Source: Planctomycetota bacterium
Lineage (GTDB): Bacteria > Planctomycetota > Planctomycetia > Pirellulales > UBA1268
DNA length: 64,000 nucleotides
NCBI GenBank assembly: GCA_003669605.1
Contig: QWOP01000085.1
Location: 1-64,000, forward strand
Direction of reading: 5' to 3'
Below, piece after piece: positions 25,080-33,575 of this stretch. A program made the translations under genes and the position numbers. The notes beneath the pieces were generated by a model that saw nothing but the letters and a program-made list of their open reading frames with translations, was not told the origin of the DNA and ran no database searches. Within the stretch, counting starts at the first letter, position 1, and each line of letters opens with the position of its first letter.

Positions 25080-27419
25080 TCAGCGTTGCTGGAGCCATCC
25101 GGGAGCAAGCGCCGACGATGTGAGGCGTTGGATCTCTCCGAGGAGAAAGTCGGGGAGCATGAAGGGTTCGTAGCCAACGTGCTGCCAGCCCATCCGACCA
25201 TCGGCGGATATGAAGCTTGTGGAATGGAGCGGCTTGCCCTCGAAATCGTCCCAGGCATCGAGCGTCCGAAAGGCCGCCATGTCGGCTGCGGAGTGCACGG
25301 GGAAGGGAAGAGTCTCTCCCGATTCGCGGATCTCGACTGGGGTATCAGTGCTGAGAATCACGACCGGGAGCCCGGCACGCTCAAACTCCGCCCGCCGGGC
25401 CACAAACGCCTTCACCTGTTCGTTGCAGTGGGTGCAAGCCTTGCCGAGGGTGAGGATCACGATGTGTGGCCGACCGCGGAAGGCCGCGGCAGAGACCGCT
25501 TGGCCATCGACGGATGTCGCCGTCCACTCGCCTGCCTGCCAAGCTGTCCATGCCCTCGGCCCCAGGGAATCGAGGGGCGGTCGCTCGCCAATATCGGTGG
25601 CCGGAACAGCAGGGATCCGCCAGTCGCCCGAGGCTCCGGCTGCCTCGGCTAGAGGCTTGAGGCGGAGGAGGAGGGGAAGCGTCGGATCGGCTCCGGCGGC
25701 GAGTTTCCGCACCGTCTGGAAGCTGGCCAGGGCCTCGTCTTTTTTGCCGGCTTGCCACTGGGTCCAGGCCAGCAGCGCTTGCGGCAGGAGTTGCGACTTC
25801 CCTGCGCCCGCCACCGCAGTCGCCGTCTCCATGGCCTTGCCGGGATCGCCGAGGGCCAACTGGATCACTGACAACCGGGCTTTATCGATGTCGCCGAGCG
25901 CCGGGAGGAGTTGTTTGGCTTCCTCCAGCCGTCCGCTGGCCAGATGATCGCGGAGACGGAGTTCGGCGAGCACCGGTTGGAGCCGCTCGATCTTTTCGCT
26001 GAAGGGCTGCATCGCATCGGCCATCGCCTTGCTGATCTCGGCGGCTGACTGGTTCTTCCCCCGCGCTTCGGCCTCGGCCCGGTTGGCGGCTGCGGTGCGG
26101 TCGCTTCGCAATCCCGACAGAATTGCCTCGAGCATCGACAAGGAGGCTTTCCCGGCGGCGGCGTCGCCGCGGCCGTAGGCGGCCAGCGTGAGGAATTGCG
26201 CCCGCCGCCACTGGTCGTCGAAATCGTGCCCTGGCTCCAAGTATGGGGTGCCGGCAAGCGAGGCTGCGGTGTCCCATAATTCCCACTGAAGAATTGTCTC
26301 GAAGAGCCGGTTGCGGCCGTACTGCCAGGCACTCCCCTCCTCCTCAAACCGCTGGTCCGGGGCGGGCTTCACCTCCTTTGAGCGCGGAATGCGGGGCATC
26401 GCGATCAGGTTGGTGGAAATGGAGACCGCCTCGGTGGCCCGGCCGAGGTGATTGAGATTGCGCGCCAGCCATTCGCTGTTATGGGCGAAATTGTGGATCT
26501 GGTCGGGGTAGAGATGGGCCCTGAGCATGTGGGCGTGGTCGACCCGCGCCGCGGCCTCCTGCTGCCAGGCTGCGTCCTGCCAGCGTTCCAGTTCCGAGTA
26601 GACATGGCCCGGCATGTGCCACATGTGGGCGATGCCGGGGGCCGATGGGCCACAGATGGCGGCGGAGCGGAGTGCCTGGGCGGGCCGGACGCCATCCCAA
26701 AGGTGAATCAGGTAATGGTGCAGAGGATGCCGGGGGTTCCTCGCGAGCACCTGCCCGGCGAGGGCGTCGATCGCCAGCGGGCTGGGAATTGGAATTCCGT
26801 GGCGGCTCTTGTTCCACCAACTGAACGCCACCACCAGCGCCCGGGCCTCGTTGTCGTCGGGGTGATCGAGCGCGATCCGGTCGAGCGCTGCCACAAAGTC
26901 GGCCGCCGCGGTCTTCCGTTCGGCATCGTCTTTCTTTTCGGCAAACAGTTTATTGGCGGCCTCGACAAAGGCTTTCTCGCGGGGCGAGGCCGCATCGAGC
27001 GCTGGGCCGGAAGCCTTGAGGATTAATTGCCGCGCCCGGGCCTCGTTCTGGATGTTGGCCATCGCCATTCCCCAGTGGGCCATCACACAGTTGGGATCGA
27101 TCTGCAGCACGGTGCGGAACGACCGCTCCGCCTCCCAATACCAAAAGCCGTGCAACTGCCCGACTCCTTGATTGAAGTACTGCTGCGCCTCCGGTGCCGC
27201 GGTGGTGACAGGGAAGGTGACGTCGCCACAGCCGGGCATGAGGGGAAGACGGCGTCTGGGGCCTTCTGAGAAACTCTCGCCGTGTTGCGAGTGGCCGGGG
27301 GCCACTGCCGGAGAGGTGCCTGGAGGGGAGGCCGCGGGAGGATCGTCTGCGCGGGCGACGGCCGCCATGAGAACGAAGACGATCGTGAGGCATCGCAGGG
27401 GGGGGCAGTGGGTGTTCAT
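25080..27419 (-). CDS. TPR protein with C-terminal thioredoxin-like (redoxin) domain
   Basis: A 779-aa exported protein. After a signal peptide (LTIVFVLMAAVARA), residues about 60 to 550 contain tetratricopeptide-like helical repeats; the opening YFNQGVGQLHGFWYWEAERSF and DPNCVMAHWGMAMA resemble the planctomycete TPR proteins. The last 150 or so residues form a thioredoxin/AhpC-like domain with CTHC at 662-665 (GKACTHCNEQ). The CxxC suggests thiol-disulfide chemistry in the periplasm, with the TPR part holding a partner. No catalytic pair of a known oxidoreductase is complete enough to name. The ATG at 27419 starts directly before the signal peptide. It converges with the RRM gene. Confidence 0.8.
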   Translation of the reverse strand: MNTHCPPLRCLTIVFVLMAAVARADDPPAASPPGTSPAVAPGHSQHGESFSEGPRRRLPLMPGCGDVTFPVTTAAPEAQQYFNQGVGQLHGFWYWEAERSFRTVLQIDPNCVMAHWGMAMANIQNEARARQLILKASGPALDAASPREKAFVEAANKLFAEKKDDAERKTAAADFVAALDRIALDHPDDNEARALVVAFSWWNKSRHGIPIPSPLAIDALAGQVLARNPRHPLHHYLIHLWDGVRPAQALRSAAICGPSAPGIAHMWHMPGHVYSELERWQDAAWQQEAAARVDHAHMLRAHLYPDQIHNFAHNSEWLARNLNHLGRATEAVSISTNLIAMPRIPRSKEVKPAPDQRFEEEGSAWQYGRNRLFETILQWELWDTAASLAGTPYLEPGHDFDDQWRRAQFLTLAAYGRGDAAAGKASLSMLEAILSGLRSDRTAAANRAEAEARGKNQSAAEISKAMADAMQPFSEKIERLQPVLAELRLRDHLASGRLEEAKQLLPALGDIDKARLSVIQLALGDPGKAMETATAVAGAGKSQLLPQALLAWTQWQAGKKDEALASFQTVRKLAAGADPTLPLLLRLKPLAEAAGASGDWRIPAVPATDIGERPPLDSLGPRAWTAWQAGEWTATSVDGQAVSAAAFRGRPHIVILTLGKACTHCNEQVKAFVARRAEFERAGLPVVILSTDTPVEIRESGETLPFPVHSAADMAAFRTLDAWDDFEGKPLHSTSFISADGRMGWQHVGYEPFMLPDFLLGEIQRLTSSALAPGWLQQR

Positions 27420-27503
27420 CCCACTGAGTTTACACAGCGGGATTGGCGGCCACAGCGAGGGCTAGAACCCCGTCAAGCCTTGAAAACGGAGCTCCCAGCG
27501 GAG

Positions 27504-29108
27504 TCATTGCCCGGCGGCGGGAAAATTGAGCCACACTTCAAGCGCCCAGGTGGGCCGCTGGGACTCGGCCGCTTCCCAGGTCCCGGTGAGCAGATCGATG
27601 CGACCGTCACCGTTGAGGTCGGCCAGCGCAAAGGCCGCGTGATCGCAGTGGTTGCGCTGGATCCTGTGGGGCAGATAGGTGCCGGAGCCCCCGTTCTCGA
27701 ACCAGAGGATGGAATCGAACGTGCCGGCGGGGTGGGTGCCGGCAGCGGGGAGGAGAGAACAGGCCACGATGTCGAGGTCGCCATCGCCGTCGATGTCCGC
27801 GGCCGAGGCCTGGGAAGCGCCCGGCATCCGCGCGATCTCCTGGCTGCGGAATCGCCCCTCTCCCAGATTGAACAGGCAGCGGATGCCGTGCGTCGGTTTG
27901 GCGAGGCCGCTGTCGAGAGTGTCGCCGTTGGTGTGGAGGATGTCGATCCGGCCATCCGCATCGAGGTCGATTAACTCGAAGCCGCTGGAGCCGAAGGAGG
28001 GATCGGGGAAGCGAATGATCTCGCGGTGTTCGTAGGTCCCAGCGCCAGACTGAAACCAGACGTCGACCGTTTCGTGCTCCTGGGCAAAGGCGGCCACGAT
28101 GTCGTCCCGGCCGTCGCCGTCGATATCGGCTGTCCGGACTCCGATCGCGCCTGCCCGAGGATCAATGATCTGCCGGCGGTCGTCGAAGCCTTCGGAAGCG
28201 CCCTCCCCACCGGCCAGCAAGACACACAGGCTTCCTGTCTGCCGCCAGCCGAACTCCGCGACGAGAAGGTCGGTGCGGCCGTCTGCGTCGTAATCGAATG
28301 GTGTCACCTCGACCACCCGGGCGAGATCAGCGGCGACCAGGCTGACGTCTGCTGCCGGAGCGTCGGGGGCCGCATCGTCAACGGCGCAGACACGGCCCCG
28401 GTGATGGTCTTCTGGCATAAAGCCCCCCAGATCTCCCACCAGCCAGCGGGACGGAAATCCGCTGGCTGGAGAAACCGCCGTCAGCCGGCAGGGACTGCTC
28501 CCTCGGGCGATCACCCGGGTGCTGACTTTTGGACCAACGAGGCTCCAGCGCCGGATCTCGCCCGACCGCATGTCGGTAGTCAGCAGATCGACAGCGTTTG
28601 AGCCCTGCGGGCCAGGCAGCACCTTGATGTCGGCGATGGCGGGGTTTTGCCCGATTGCCTCAGCGGAGAGCGGTAGCGATTGGAACGTTACCGGCGACGG
28701 CGTGTCGTGACGCTCGAATGCGGGCGGAATGAGGAGGGCCTCCGGGGCTCCAGCCTGAAAGTAACGGATCGTGGCCGCTGCGGAGGGGGGGCTGAGGTCG
28801 GTGCGCTCAGAGAGCGCATAGAGATCGAATCCCTGCTGGACCTCCTCGGGCCAGTGGCTGCGCGGAAAACTCTCTGCCAGCGGGAGCCGATGGCAGTCGG
28901 CACAGAATTTTTCCACGCTTGCTCGCTCCTCCGCCGGGATCCCCACGCGAGGATCGACAGCCGCCGTGCCGCCACCCGCTTCGGGCACCCGTCCCGCAGG
29001 CCGGCATCCGACCAGAGGAACGATGACGATGAGGATGACAATCATTATCCCTGCTGCTGCCACAGCGAAGGCTCTTCGCCCCGCGGACCGCCGTTCTGTG
29101 TGGTCCAT
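27504..29108 (-). CDS. VCBS/FG-GAP repeat lipoprotein with a CXXCH motif
   Basis: A 534-aa protein. A lipobox (IVPLVGC) follows an N-terminal hydrophobic helix. CADCH at residues 69-73 is a c-type haem-like motif. Residues 250 to 520 hold at least four VCBS/FG-GAP repeats of the form DxDADGRTDLL or DIDGDGRDDI, which fold as a calcium-binding beta-propeller. A planctomycete combination, of unknown role, that could couple surface binding to redox. I use the ATG at 29108; the frame is open to 29600 but that part is antisense to the oxidase gene. It lies 16 bases after the stop of the oxidase gene and is likely co-transcribed. Confidence 0.82.
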   Translation of the reverse strand: MDHTERRSAGRRAFAVAAAGIMIVILIVIVPLVGCRPAGRVPEAGGGTAAVDPRVGIPAEERASVEKFCADCHRLPLAESFPRSHWPEEVQQGFDLYALSERTDLSPPSAAATIRYFQAGAPEALLIPPAFERHDTPSPVTFQSLPLSAEAIGQNPAIADIKVLPGPQGSNAVDLLTTDMRSGEIRRWSLVGPKVSTRVIARGSSPCRLTAVSPASGFPSRWLVGDLGGFMPEDHHRGRVCAVDDAAPDAPAADVSLVAADLARVVEVTPFDYDADGRTDLLVAEFGWRQTGSLCVLLAGGEGASEGFDDRRQIIDPRAGAIGVRTADIDGDGRDDIVAAFAQEHETVDVWFQSGAGTYEHREIIRFPDPSFGSSGFELIDLDADGRIDILHTNGDTLDSGLAKPTHGIRCLFNLGEGRFRSQEIARMPGASQASAADIDGDGDLDIVACSLLPAAGTHPAGTFDSILWFENGGSGTYLPHRIQRNHCDHAAFALADLNGDGRIDLLTGTWEAAESQRPTWALEVWLNFPAAGQ

Positions 29109-29124
29109 CTTCTGTGTGGTCCCT

Positions 29125-30318
29125 CTAGGGAGTGTCGCTGTTGGTGTTTCGAGAGGGGGGCAGATCTGTTGCACCGACGAGGTGGCCGGGCAGATCGGCG
29201 ATCCGGTCGCAGCCGATTTGCTCCATGACTTGCTTGAGTTGTGTTTGCAGGATCGACACGGTGTGGTTGCCGCCGGCCTGCCCGAGTGCAGCCACGCCAA
29301 ACATGAACGCCCGGCCGAGGAAGGTGAACTCGGCTCCGCTGGCCAGTGCCCGAGCGATGTCGGGACCACCACGGAGGCCGCTGTCGAGCATGATCCGCGT
29401 GCGGCCGGCAAAGCGACGAACGATCGGCTCGAGGGCCCGAATCGAAGACTGTCCGGCGTCGAGTTGGCGGCCGCCGTGATTGGAGACGATGATCCCGTCG
29501 ACGCCGCGGGAGATCGCCACCTCAACATCCTCCTCGGTAGCCACCCCCTTGAGCACCAAGCGGCCCTTCCAGCGGTCACGGATCGCGGCGATCGCATCAC
29601 CGCTCAGCCGGCCCGAGAACGTCCGGTTCATGAAGGCACCAAGTTGCCGCATGTCGAGGTCCCGGGGCATGTACTTGCGGAGTGTGGCGAAGGTCGGCTG
29701 CCCGCGTGAGAGCGTCTCCAGCCCCCAGCGGGGTCGGCAGGCCATCTGCACCACCGTCCGCATGGTGAGCCGCGGTGGCACCGCCAGTCCGTTGCGGATG
29801 TCACGGGGTCGGTATCCGAAGGTGGGGACGTCGGCCAGGAGCACCAGCACCTGGCAGCCAGCGGCCTCCGCCCGGTCAAGGAGATCGGCCCGAACGACAG
29901 GATCGACGGGATTGTAGAGCTGGAACCAAAAATCACCGGCGGTGATTCCGCCAATCGTTTCGATGCTGGCGGTGGTGCAGGTGCTGAGGATGAAGGGGAG
30001 AGCGTGATCAACCGCGGCGCGGGCGAGGATCTCCGCGGCTCCGGGCCAGATCAGCCCTTGGAGGCCGATCGGCGAGATGCCAAAGGGGGCTGCGTACACG
30101 CGGCCGAAGAGTTCGCAGCGGAGATCGGCGTCAGCGTGCGGCTGCAGGTAGCGGGGGCGCAACTCGACCTGGCGGATGTCGGCCGTGTTTTTCCGGAGGT
30201 TGACGTCGTCGTTGCAGCCCCCATCGAGGAAATCGAACACGAACCCCGGGATTCTCTGCCGGGCGCGTGTCCGCAGGTCGTCGACGGAGGGATAGCGTCG
30301 GTCGGAGGTGAGGGCCAT
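29125..30318 (-). CDS. FMN-dependent alpha-hydroxy-acid oxidizing protein
   Basis: A 397-aa member of the FMN-dependent 2-hydroxyacid dehydrogenase/oxidase family (L-lactate dehydrogenase, glycolate oxidase). It oxidises a 2-hydroxy acid to the 2-oxo acid. The catalytic segment SNHGGRQLD has His281 and Arg284; FMN contacts include APFGISPIGLQGL, STCTTASIE and WFQLY, and the end carries DSGLRGGPDI and FLGRAFMFG. The start is the ATG at 30318; a TTG at 30327 is possible and no strong site precedes either. A CXXCH-bearing lipoprotein gene follows 16 bases later, so electrons could leave via a cytochrome, but this is only inference. The substrate is not determinable here. Confidence 0.9.
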   Translation of the reverse strand: MALTSDRRYPSVDDLRTRARQRIPGFVFDFLDGGCNDDVNLRKNTADIRQVELRPRYLQPHADADLRCELFGRVYAAPFGISPIGLQGLIWPGAAEILARAAVDHALPFILSTCTTASIETIGGITAGDFWFQLYNPVDPVVRADLLDRAEAAGCQVLVLLADVPTFGYRPRDIRNGLAVPPRLTMRTVVQMACRPRWGLETLSRGQPTFATLRKYMPRDLDMRQLGAFMNRTFSGRLSGDAIAAIRDRWKGRLVLKGVATEEDVEVAISRGVDGIIVSNHGGRQLDAGQSSIRALEPIVRRFAGRTRIMLDSGLRGGPDIARALASGAEFTFLGRAFMFGVAALGQAGGNHTVSILQTQLKQVMEQIGCDRIADLPGHLVGATDLPPSRNTNSDTP

Positions 30319-30468
30319 CGATGGCAATCTCGTCTGTCGCGGAGTGGAACACCGCTGGGAGTGTAGCCGTGGAATGTCACAGACGGGGATCAGCTCTCAA
30401 GATCGCGGCGACCTCATCGATCGCCACGGCGTGCCCGGGTCGTTGCCGCGCCGCAAGTATTTCCACGG

Positions 30469-30678
30469 TCAACGAGCCGCCGCTGCGGAGGAGGGAATCG
30501 TCTGCGACCAAGTGACGCAGGCAGCGTTCAACGCCAACAGCAGCAGGCCGAGCGTTTTCTGGGCCGTGCCTTGAATGGTCATCGTGGCCGACGGGGCGGC
30601 ATCAGCCGCCGTGGCCCGCCGGGAGACGCCGAAATCTTCAAACGTTCGGTCGTTGAGGACAGGATTGCCAGTGCGCAT
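30469..30678 (-). pseudogene. N-terminal fragment of a Bax inhibitor-1/YccA family protein
   Basis: The first 69 residues read MRTGNPVLNDRTF and then MTIQGTAQKTLGLLLLALNAACVTWSQ, matching the start and first helix of YccA/BI-1 membrane proteins, which normally have about 240 residues and seven helices. The frame ends at 30469, and no continuation with membrane character appears in any frame of the following bases before the 2-hydroxyacid oxidase gene. It is therefore a truncated remnant, either by deletion or by gene fusion loss. A GTG at 30693 could extend it by five residues. Confidence 0.7.
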
Positions 30679-30874
30679 GCTGCTCGTTTCCACGGGGGCT
30701 TGCTCAGGGTTGCCGAAGTCATTCTAACCCAGAGGTGGGGCAGGCGGCCGCACGCTCACGCTCGATGGACCTTGAACGCGAGGCATGCCGCTGCGGATCT
30801 GGGAATCCCTCAAGAACAGCGATCAGACACCCCGCAGCACTCCCGAGGCCACTGCCAGGAGCAGGAAACGCGTT

Positions 30875-31630
30875 ATGGGACGGAGTGTGGTGCTGGCCGG
30901 TGCGGGACGCTGCGACGGGTGCCGGTTGCCTCCGCGGTGGTGCGTGTGCGGTGCCTTGCCGCCGGTGGCCACCGCTCTCGCCGTCGATGTGCTGATGCAC
31001 CGCCGTGAGCAGTGGCGCCCCTCGAGCACCGGGGCACTCATCCAACGCGTCGTCGAGCGCGCCCGCTGTCACGTCTACCGGCCCGAGGCCGGCACCCGCG
31101 ACTGCGCCATCCTCCCGCCGTCGATCCAACGGCCGGGGCATGAACTGTGGATCCTCCACCCCCGCGGTGAATCGCTGACAGGAGCCCTTCCCCTGGCGGA
31201 GCGATCGGCACCGCTTGCGGTGCTCCTCCTCGATGGCAGTTGGACCGAGGCGGGGGAGATGCTGCGGATCGTCGAGAGAACGGGCCGCGACTCCACCCAC
31301 CAGGGCGCCGGGTTCGAGTCATGGGCCGCTGTCCGCTGCGTGCGGCTGCAGATGCCCGGACCGGGGCGCTACTGGCTGCGGGAGCAGACCCAACCGGGCC
31401 ACGCCTCGACAGCCGAGGCGCTTTTGGCGGTGTTCGAAAGTGTCGGCGATGCCGCTGCCGCGGCGCGATTCCGACTCCATTTCGAACTCCACGTCTACGC
31501 CACCCTCCGCTCCCGCGGCCGCAAGCAGTTGGCGGAGTCGTTTTTGGAGTCGTCGCCGTTGCGGGCCGAAATCCCAAATTTTCTCGAGGCCCTGTGCGTC
31601 TGCCGGCCGGAGATCGATCCGCAGCGCTGA
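30875..31630 (+). CDS. DTW-domain protein (tRNA-uridine aminocarboxypropyltransferase-like)
   Basis: A 251-aa DTW-domain protein, a family that includes TapT, which adds a 3-amino-3-carboxypropyl group from S-adenosylmethionine to uridine in tRNA. The N-terminal zinc-knuckle-like CDGCRLPPRWCVC has Cys13, 16, 23 and 25. The signature segment is LLLDGSWTEAGEML, with Ser in place of the usual Thr of DxTW, then an STAEALL motif. I use the ATG at 30875, preceded by AGGA ten bases upstream. It faces the BBP7 gene and probably stands alone. The Thr-to-Ser change is conservative and compatible with activity. Confidence 0.85.
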   Translation: MGRSVVLAGAGRCDGCRLPPRWCVCGALPPVATALAVDVLMHRREQWRPSSTGALIQRVVERARCHVYRPEAGTRDCAILPPSIQRPGHELWILHPRGESLTGALPLAERSAPLAVLLLDGSWTEAGEMLRIVERTGRDSTHQGAGFESWAAVRCVRLQMPGPGRYWLREQTQPGHASTAEALLAVFESVGDAAAAARFRLHFELHVYATLRSRGRKQLAESFLESSPLRAEIPNFLEALCVCRPEIDPQR

Positions 31631-31746
31631 CACGCTCAGTCAGCCGGCGCCCGAGGCCTGCAGGGAGCGAGAGACTGGCGAAGCGCGGGGGCGGGATTGC
31701 CTGTGGGCAAGCCGCCGGCCGCGACTTCCGCCTCAGCCTCGTCCAT

Positions 31747-31778
31747 GGCCGGGTGGCCGGGTGGCCGGGTGGCCGGGG
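31747..31778. repeat. Tandem repeat, four units of 8 bp
   Basis: GGCCGGGT is repeated three times followed by GGCCGGGG, directly beside the BBP7 stop (31785). It is a short high-GC tandem array, likely length-variable. Confidence 0.8.
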
Positions 31779-31784
31779 GAATCC

Positions 31785-33278
31785 TCAAAACTGGTATTCA
31801 AAACCGAGGTTGAGGCCTTGGGCCCAGAAGTCGGTGGAACGCTGGTGAAACGCTGGCTGGGCGGGGCCAGAGAGCGTCCCCGGGGGAAATTGCGTGGGAT
31901 TGACGGTGGTGTCGATCTGGTCGGCGGCCCGGCCAACGGTCGACCACCAGATCGCTGTGTAGCCCACCGACAGCCGGCACTGCGACCAGATGGCGTAGTC
32001 GATCGTGGCGCCGAGTTCGCCGACGGCTGCGAAGGCCGAGGAACCGTAGGAGCCAATATTCGTCGGCTGGGAGAGGACGCTGCCGGCGGTGTTGGAGAGC
32101 ACGGTGGGAGTGGCTCCGGCAGCGAGAGTCTGTGTGGCCAGCGTCGAGCCGCCGATGTCGGTGTTGAAGATGCTCGCTCCCAGCGCCATCTTGCCGAGGA
32201 CTTGGAGCGACCAGCGCTCATACCACCAGCGCTCGATGAGTCCGAACTCGCCGCCGTGGAACTGCGTCTGCGCACGGAACTGGTCGTAACTCGAGATGTT
32301 CGTCAGCGGATAGCCAGGCGCCGAGCCCGAGGAGACCACCGAGGAATCGCTGATCCCGAGAGTGTCGTTCAATTGGAGGAAACGGTATCCCCCCACGAGC
32401 CAGCGGCGGTGGAGGAGATCGCAGGAGAGCGACCGGCGGAAGAGCAGGTCGAAGCCCTGGAAGGAGGTGTCTTGGGTGGCGATGATCGAGCGCGAGAGGA
32501 GGGAGGCATCGGCGGGGAGCGTGTACGGAGGGGGGAAGAGGACCGCCGCCTGCTGGCCGGTGGTGGCATCGACGTAGGGCCTGCCGAGGAGGGTGCCGCC
32601 CTGGTTGGTGAACGTGCCGGTGGTGGTGGCGTCGGCGAGTTGGAAGTACTGGGCATCGATGCCGTCGTGCTGCCGGGGATCGAACCAGTAGCCGACGGTG
32701 ATCCGGCCGCCGGGGCGGATCGTGCCGGGTACCCAGTCGCTGCCGAAGAGAATGCTCGTCCCCGGCTGGCCGATGACGCCCGCCTGGGCTGCGGGAGTGC
32801 CGGCCGGGCTTGAGGTCACAAGCCCCGGCAGCGAGTTGCCCGACGTCGACCAGAGGAGGAGATCGGCAGCCACCCACAGCCGCCCCATGTAGTTCATGCG
32901 AAACATGCGGGTGTGGTCACGGGAACACCAGCAGTGTTGTGCCGAAGTGTGATAGGCGTATTCGCCTGGCCCCATCCAGGCCGGGTCGACCAGTTCGCGG
33001 TCGCAGGGAGAGGCGGGAAACGGCTCCTGGAACCAAGCCAGAAGGCCGTCAGGATCGGTGGCATGCTCCGGCGACCGTTGCGGATCGAGCCCGGCGGGGA
33101 CCTGCGGCTCGTCGGCACGGCGGGGGAAGGCGGGCATCGTGGGCGATTCATCGCCGACGGACTCTGGATAGCCCAGCGGCTCTCGCTCTGCGGCAACAGC
33201 GGGCGCGAGGGGGGACGCAGCCACTCCGAAGAGCGACGCGCACCACACCAGTGTTTGCCACCTGCGCCGCCGAACCAT
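31785..33278 (-). CDS. BBP7-family outer membrane beta-barrel protein, second copy
   Basis: A 497-aa protein with a signal peptide (LVWCASLFGVAAS to AVAA), a Pro/Glu-rich linker and a long beta-rich barrel domain. It shares features with the protein at 12468-13706: an MGRLWVAADLLLWSTSG first strand, GYRFLQLNDTLGI in mid-barrel, LSVGYTAIWWS near the end and a final GLNLGFEYQF. The terminal Phe fits outer-membrane assembly. It is divergent from the TolC-like gene; the two share a 297-base intergenic region. A role as partner porin or surface protein of the efflux unit is possible but not shown. Confidence 0.82.
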   Translation of the reverse strand: MVRRRRWQTLVWCASLFGVAASPLAPAVAAEREPLGYPESVGDESPTMPAFPRRADEPQVPAGLDPQRSPEHATDPDGLLAWFQEPFPASPCDRELVDPAWMGPGEYAYHTSAQHCWCSRDHTRMFRMNYMGRLWVAADLLLWSTSGNSLPGLVTSSPAGTPAAQAGVIGQPGTSILFGSDWVPGTIRPGGRITVGYWFDPRQHDGIDAQYFQLADATTTGTFTNQGGTLLGRPYVDATTGQQAAVLFPPPYTLPADASLLSRSIIATQDTSFQGFDLLFRRSLSCDLLHRRWLVGGYRFLQLNDTLGISDSSVVSSGSAPGYPLTNISSYDQFRAQTQFHGGEFGLIERWWYERWSLQVLGKMALGASIFNTDIGGSTLATQTLAAGATPTVLSNTAGSVLSQPTNIGSYGSSAFAAVGELGATIDYAIWSQCRLSVGYTAIWWSTVGRAADQIDTTVNPTQFPPGTLSGPAQPAFHQRSTDFWAQGLNLGFEYQF

Positions 33279-33575
33279 AGGAGTGCTCGATCACCTGGAG
33301 TGAAACTGGGGGACGTGGGGAGTGGATCGCCATTGACCCCCGGACCAGCACGAGGCTCTGGGAAGATGTATCGGTTCCTGGGGTGGTGCGGCCTGAGCCA
33401 TCTTTCCTGGACTGACTGCATATTTCTTCCAGAGCCCCCAGGGCTCGGAACCGCTCAAGTCCGCAGCCCCGTCGAGCCGATCTCTCCAGTGATGCCCCGA
33501 GGGCTCGCGGTCCGCCGCGGTCTCGTGACTCACCCGTGACGGACACGATTCCAGGGGGGCCTGGATTCCAAAGTC
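33279..33575. other. Divergent intergenic region, BBP7 / TolC
   Basis: A 297-base gap between the two divergent start codons, so it should contain both promoters. I see no convincing -35/-10 pair, operator or repeat. Open frames here are antisense continuations of neighbouring genes. Confidence 0.45.

Noticed and set aside
31215-32813. A plus-strand 532-codon open frame over the DTW gene end and BBP7
   Set aside because: It spans two real genes on different strands and frames and has no family motif.
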